Origin: CAZISM01 sp964541895
GTDB taxonomy: Bacteria > Zhuqueibacterota > Zhuqueibacteria > Residuimicrobiales > Residuimicrobiaceae
NCBI GenBank assembly: GCA_964541895.1
Contig: CAZISM010000008.1
Location: 21,626 to 85,625 of the forward strand
Length of the DNA: 64,000 nt
Direction: 5' to 3'
Shown here piece after piece: positions 63,505-64,000 of the stretch; position 1 is the stretch's first letter; each line of letters starts with the position of its first letter. Under the pieces are notes generated by a model that saw only the letters and a program-made list of their open reading frames with translations, was not told the DNA's origin and searched no databases. Both the position numbers and the translations under genes were made by a program.

Positions 63505-64000
63505 ATGAAGCGCGTTCTGATATCATGCCTAATTATTGTCTCGTTGTCAGGTCCCGGCGTTCTATCGCTCTTTGCAGCCAATGCCAGGATTACCGGAACG
63601 GTTACCGATGCAGCGACCGGCGAACCCCTGCCGGGAGCGAATGTCTACCTGGCCGGCACCGCCATTGGTGCTATAACCGACCTCAAGGGCAATTATCAGA
63701 TTCTGCGCGTGCCGTCCGGATCTCATACGTTAAAAGTCCGATTTATAGGTTATAAAGAGAAAGAGCTGGCCGTGCGCGTGGATGAGGACGAGGTCAAAGT
63801 AGTGCACATCAAATTGGACTATGATGTGCTGAAAGGGCAGACGGTGACGATCACAGCGCAGGCCGAGGGGCAGATCGCCGCCATCAACCAGCAGTTGCGT
63901 TCCAATACCATCACCAATGTGGTTTCAGCCGAGCGCATCATGGAGCTGCCGGACGCCAACGCGGCCGAGTCGGTCGGTCGACTGCCGGGCGTATCGATTC
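63505..64000 (+). CDS. TonB-dependent receptor, N-terminal part (cut by window)
   Basis: Outer-membrane active transporter. The first 165 residues are visible: a signal peptide (about 1-25), a CarboxypepD_reg-like domain (ARITGTVTDAATGEPLPGAN ... VRFIGYKEKEL), then the start of the plug (NVVSAERIMELPDANAAESV, GRLPGVSI). The ELPDANAAESVGRLPGV motif marks the plug of glycan/siderophore-type receptors. The barrel lies beyond the window. Preceded by its own promoter and operator-like palindrome. Confidence 0.9.
   Translation, partial: MKRVLISCLIIVSLSGPGVLSLFAANARITGTVTDAATGEPLPGANVYLAGTAIGAITDLKGNYQILRVPSGSHTLKVRFIGYKEKELAVRVDEDEVKVVHIKLDYDVLKGQTVTITAQAEGQIAAINQQLRSNTITNVVSAERIMELPDANAAESVGRLPGVSI

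Overview
The window reads as a contiguous stretch of a bacterial chromosome, dense with housekeeping genes, from a Gram-negative, moderately GC-rich organism. Clues point to the FCB superphylum or a neighbouring candidate phylum (KSB1/Calditrichota-like). These are a secreted enzyme ending in an NPFN...YPAGMY-type C-terminal sorting domain, a CarboxypepD_reg-like TonB-dependent receptor, a bactofilin, a YbeY with an Asp in place of the third zinc His, and giant PD40/TPR envelope proteins. The phylum assignment is inference. I see no rRNA, tRNA, CRISPR array, transposase or phage gene.

Left end (1-3 kb): ligA (cut by the window edge) and a stand-alone proline dehydrogenase lie on the minus strand, divergent from parA-parB. 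Then comes a plus-strand run: parA, parB, an M23 peptidase, a bactofilin, and a complete F-type ATP synthase operon (atpZ, atpI, atpBEFHAGDC) to 13.3 kb.

From 13.4 to 24.4 kb lies an envelope machine: two large exported TPR/coiled-coil proteins, a small exported protein, an ExbB/TolQ proton channel, two different ExbD/TolR proteins (one with Asn at the proton-carrying Asp position) and a TonB-like protein with an AgmX/PglI-type C-terminus. This resembles the gliding/envelope motor clusters of Myxococcus rather than classical Tol-Pal.

From 24.5 to 34.5 kb come aspS, a small lipoprotein behind an unusually structured leader, a LysM protein, phoH, a PgpH-like 7TM-HD phosphohydrolase, ybeY, an unknown membrane protein, a cold-shock protein, and a MinD-like ATPase with an N-terminal GYF_2-like domain and a Cys-rich tail. 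From 34.6 to 41 kb are ktrB-ktrA (K+ uptake), a small heat-shock protein carrying two CxxC motifs, lon, and a UAP/UDPGP-family nucleotidyltransferase.

From 41 to 56 kb are an AsmA/YdbH-like protein paired with a YdbL/DUF1318-like lipoprotein, a 2799-residue exported protein (PD40 propeller, TPRs, degenerate CHAT, TPRs, intact CHAT), and two tandem, divergent glgC genes. The right end carries three minus-strand genes (a secreted PQQ-type sugar dehydrogenase, an RsmB-like rRNA methyltransferase, and an orphan Pycsar-TM-like membrane protein). Three plus-strand genes follow: a PaaI-type thioesterase, a GH116-like lipoprotein glycosidase, and the start of a TonB-dependent receptor behind a promoter with a 12-bp palindrome at its likely start site.

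The strongest leads are the double-CHAT exported giant, the Asp/Asn-mixed ExbD pair, the Cys4 small heat-shock protein, the YdbH-YdbL-like pair and the structured lipoprotein leader.
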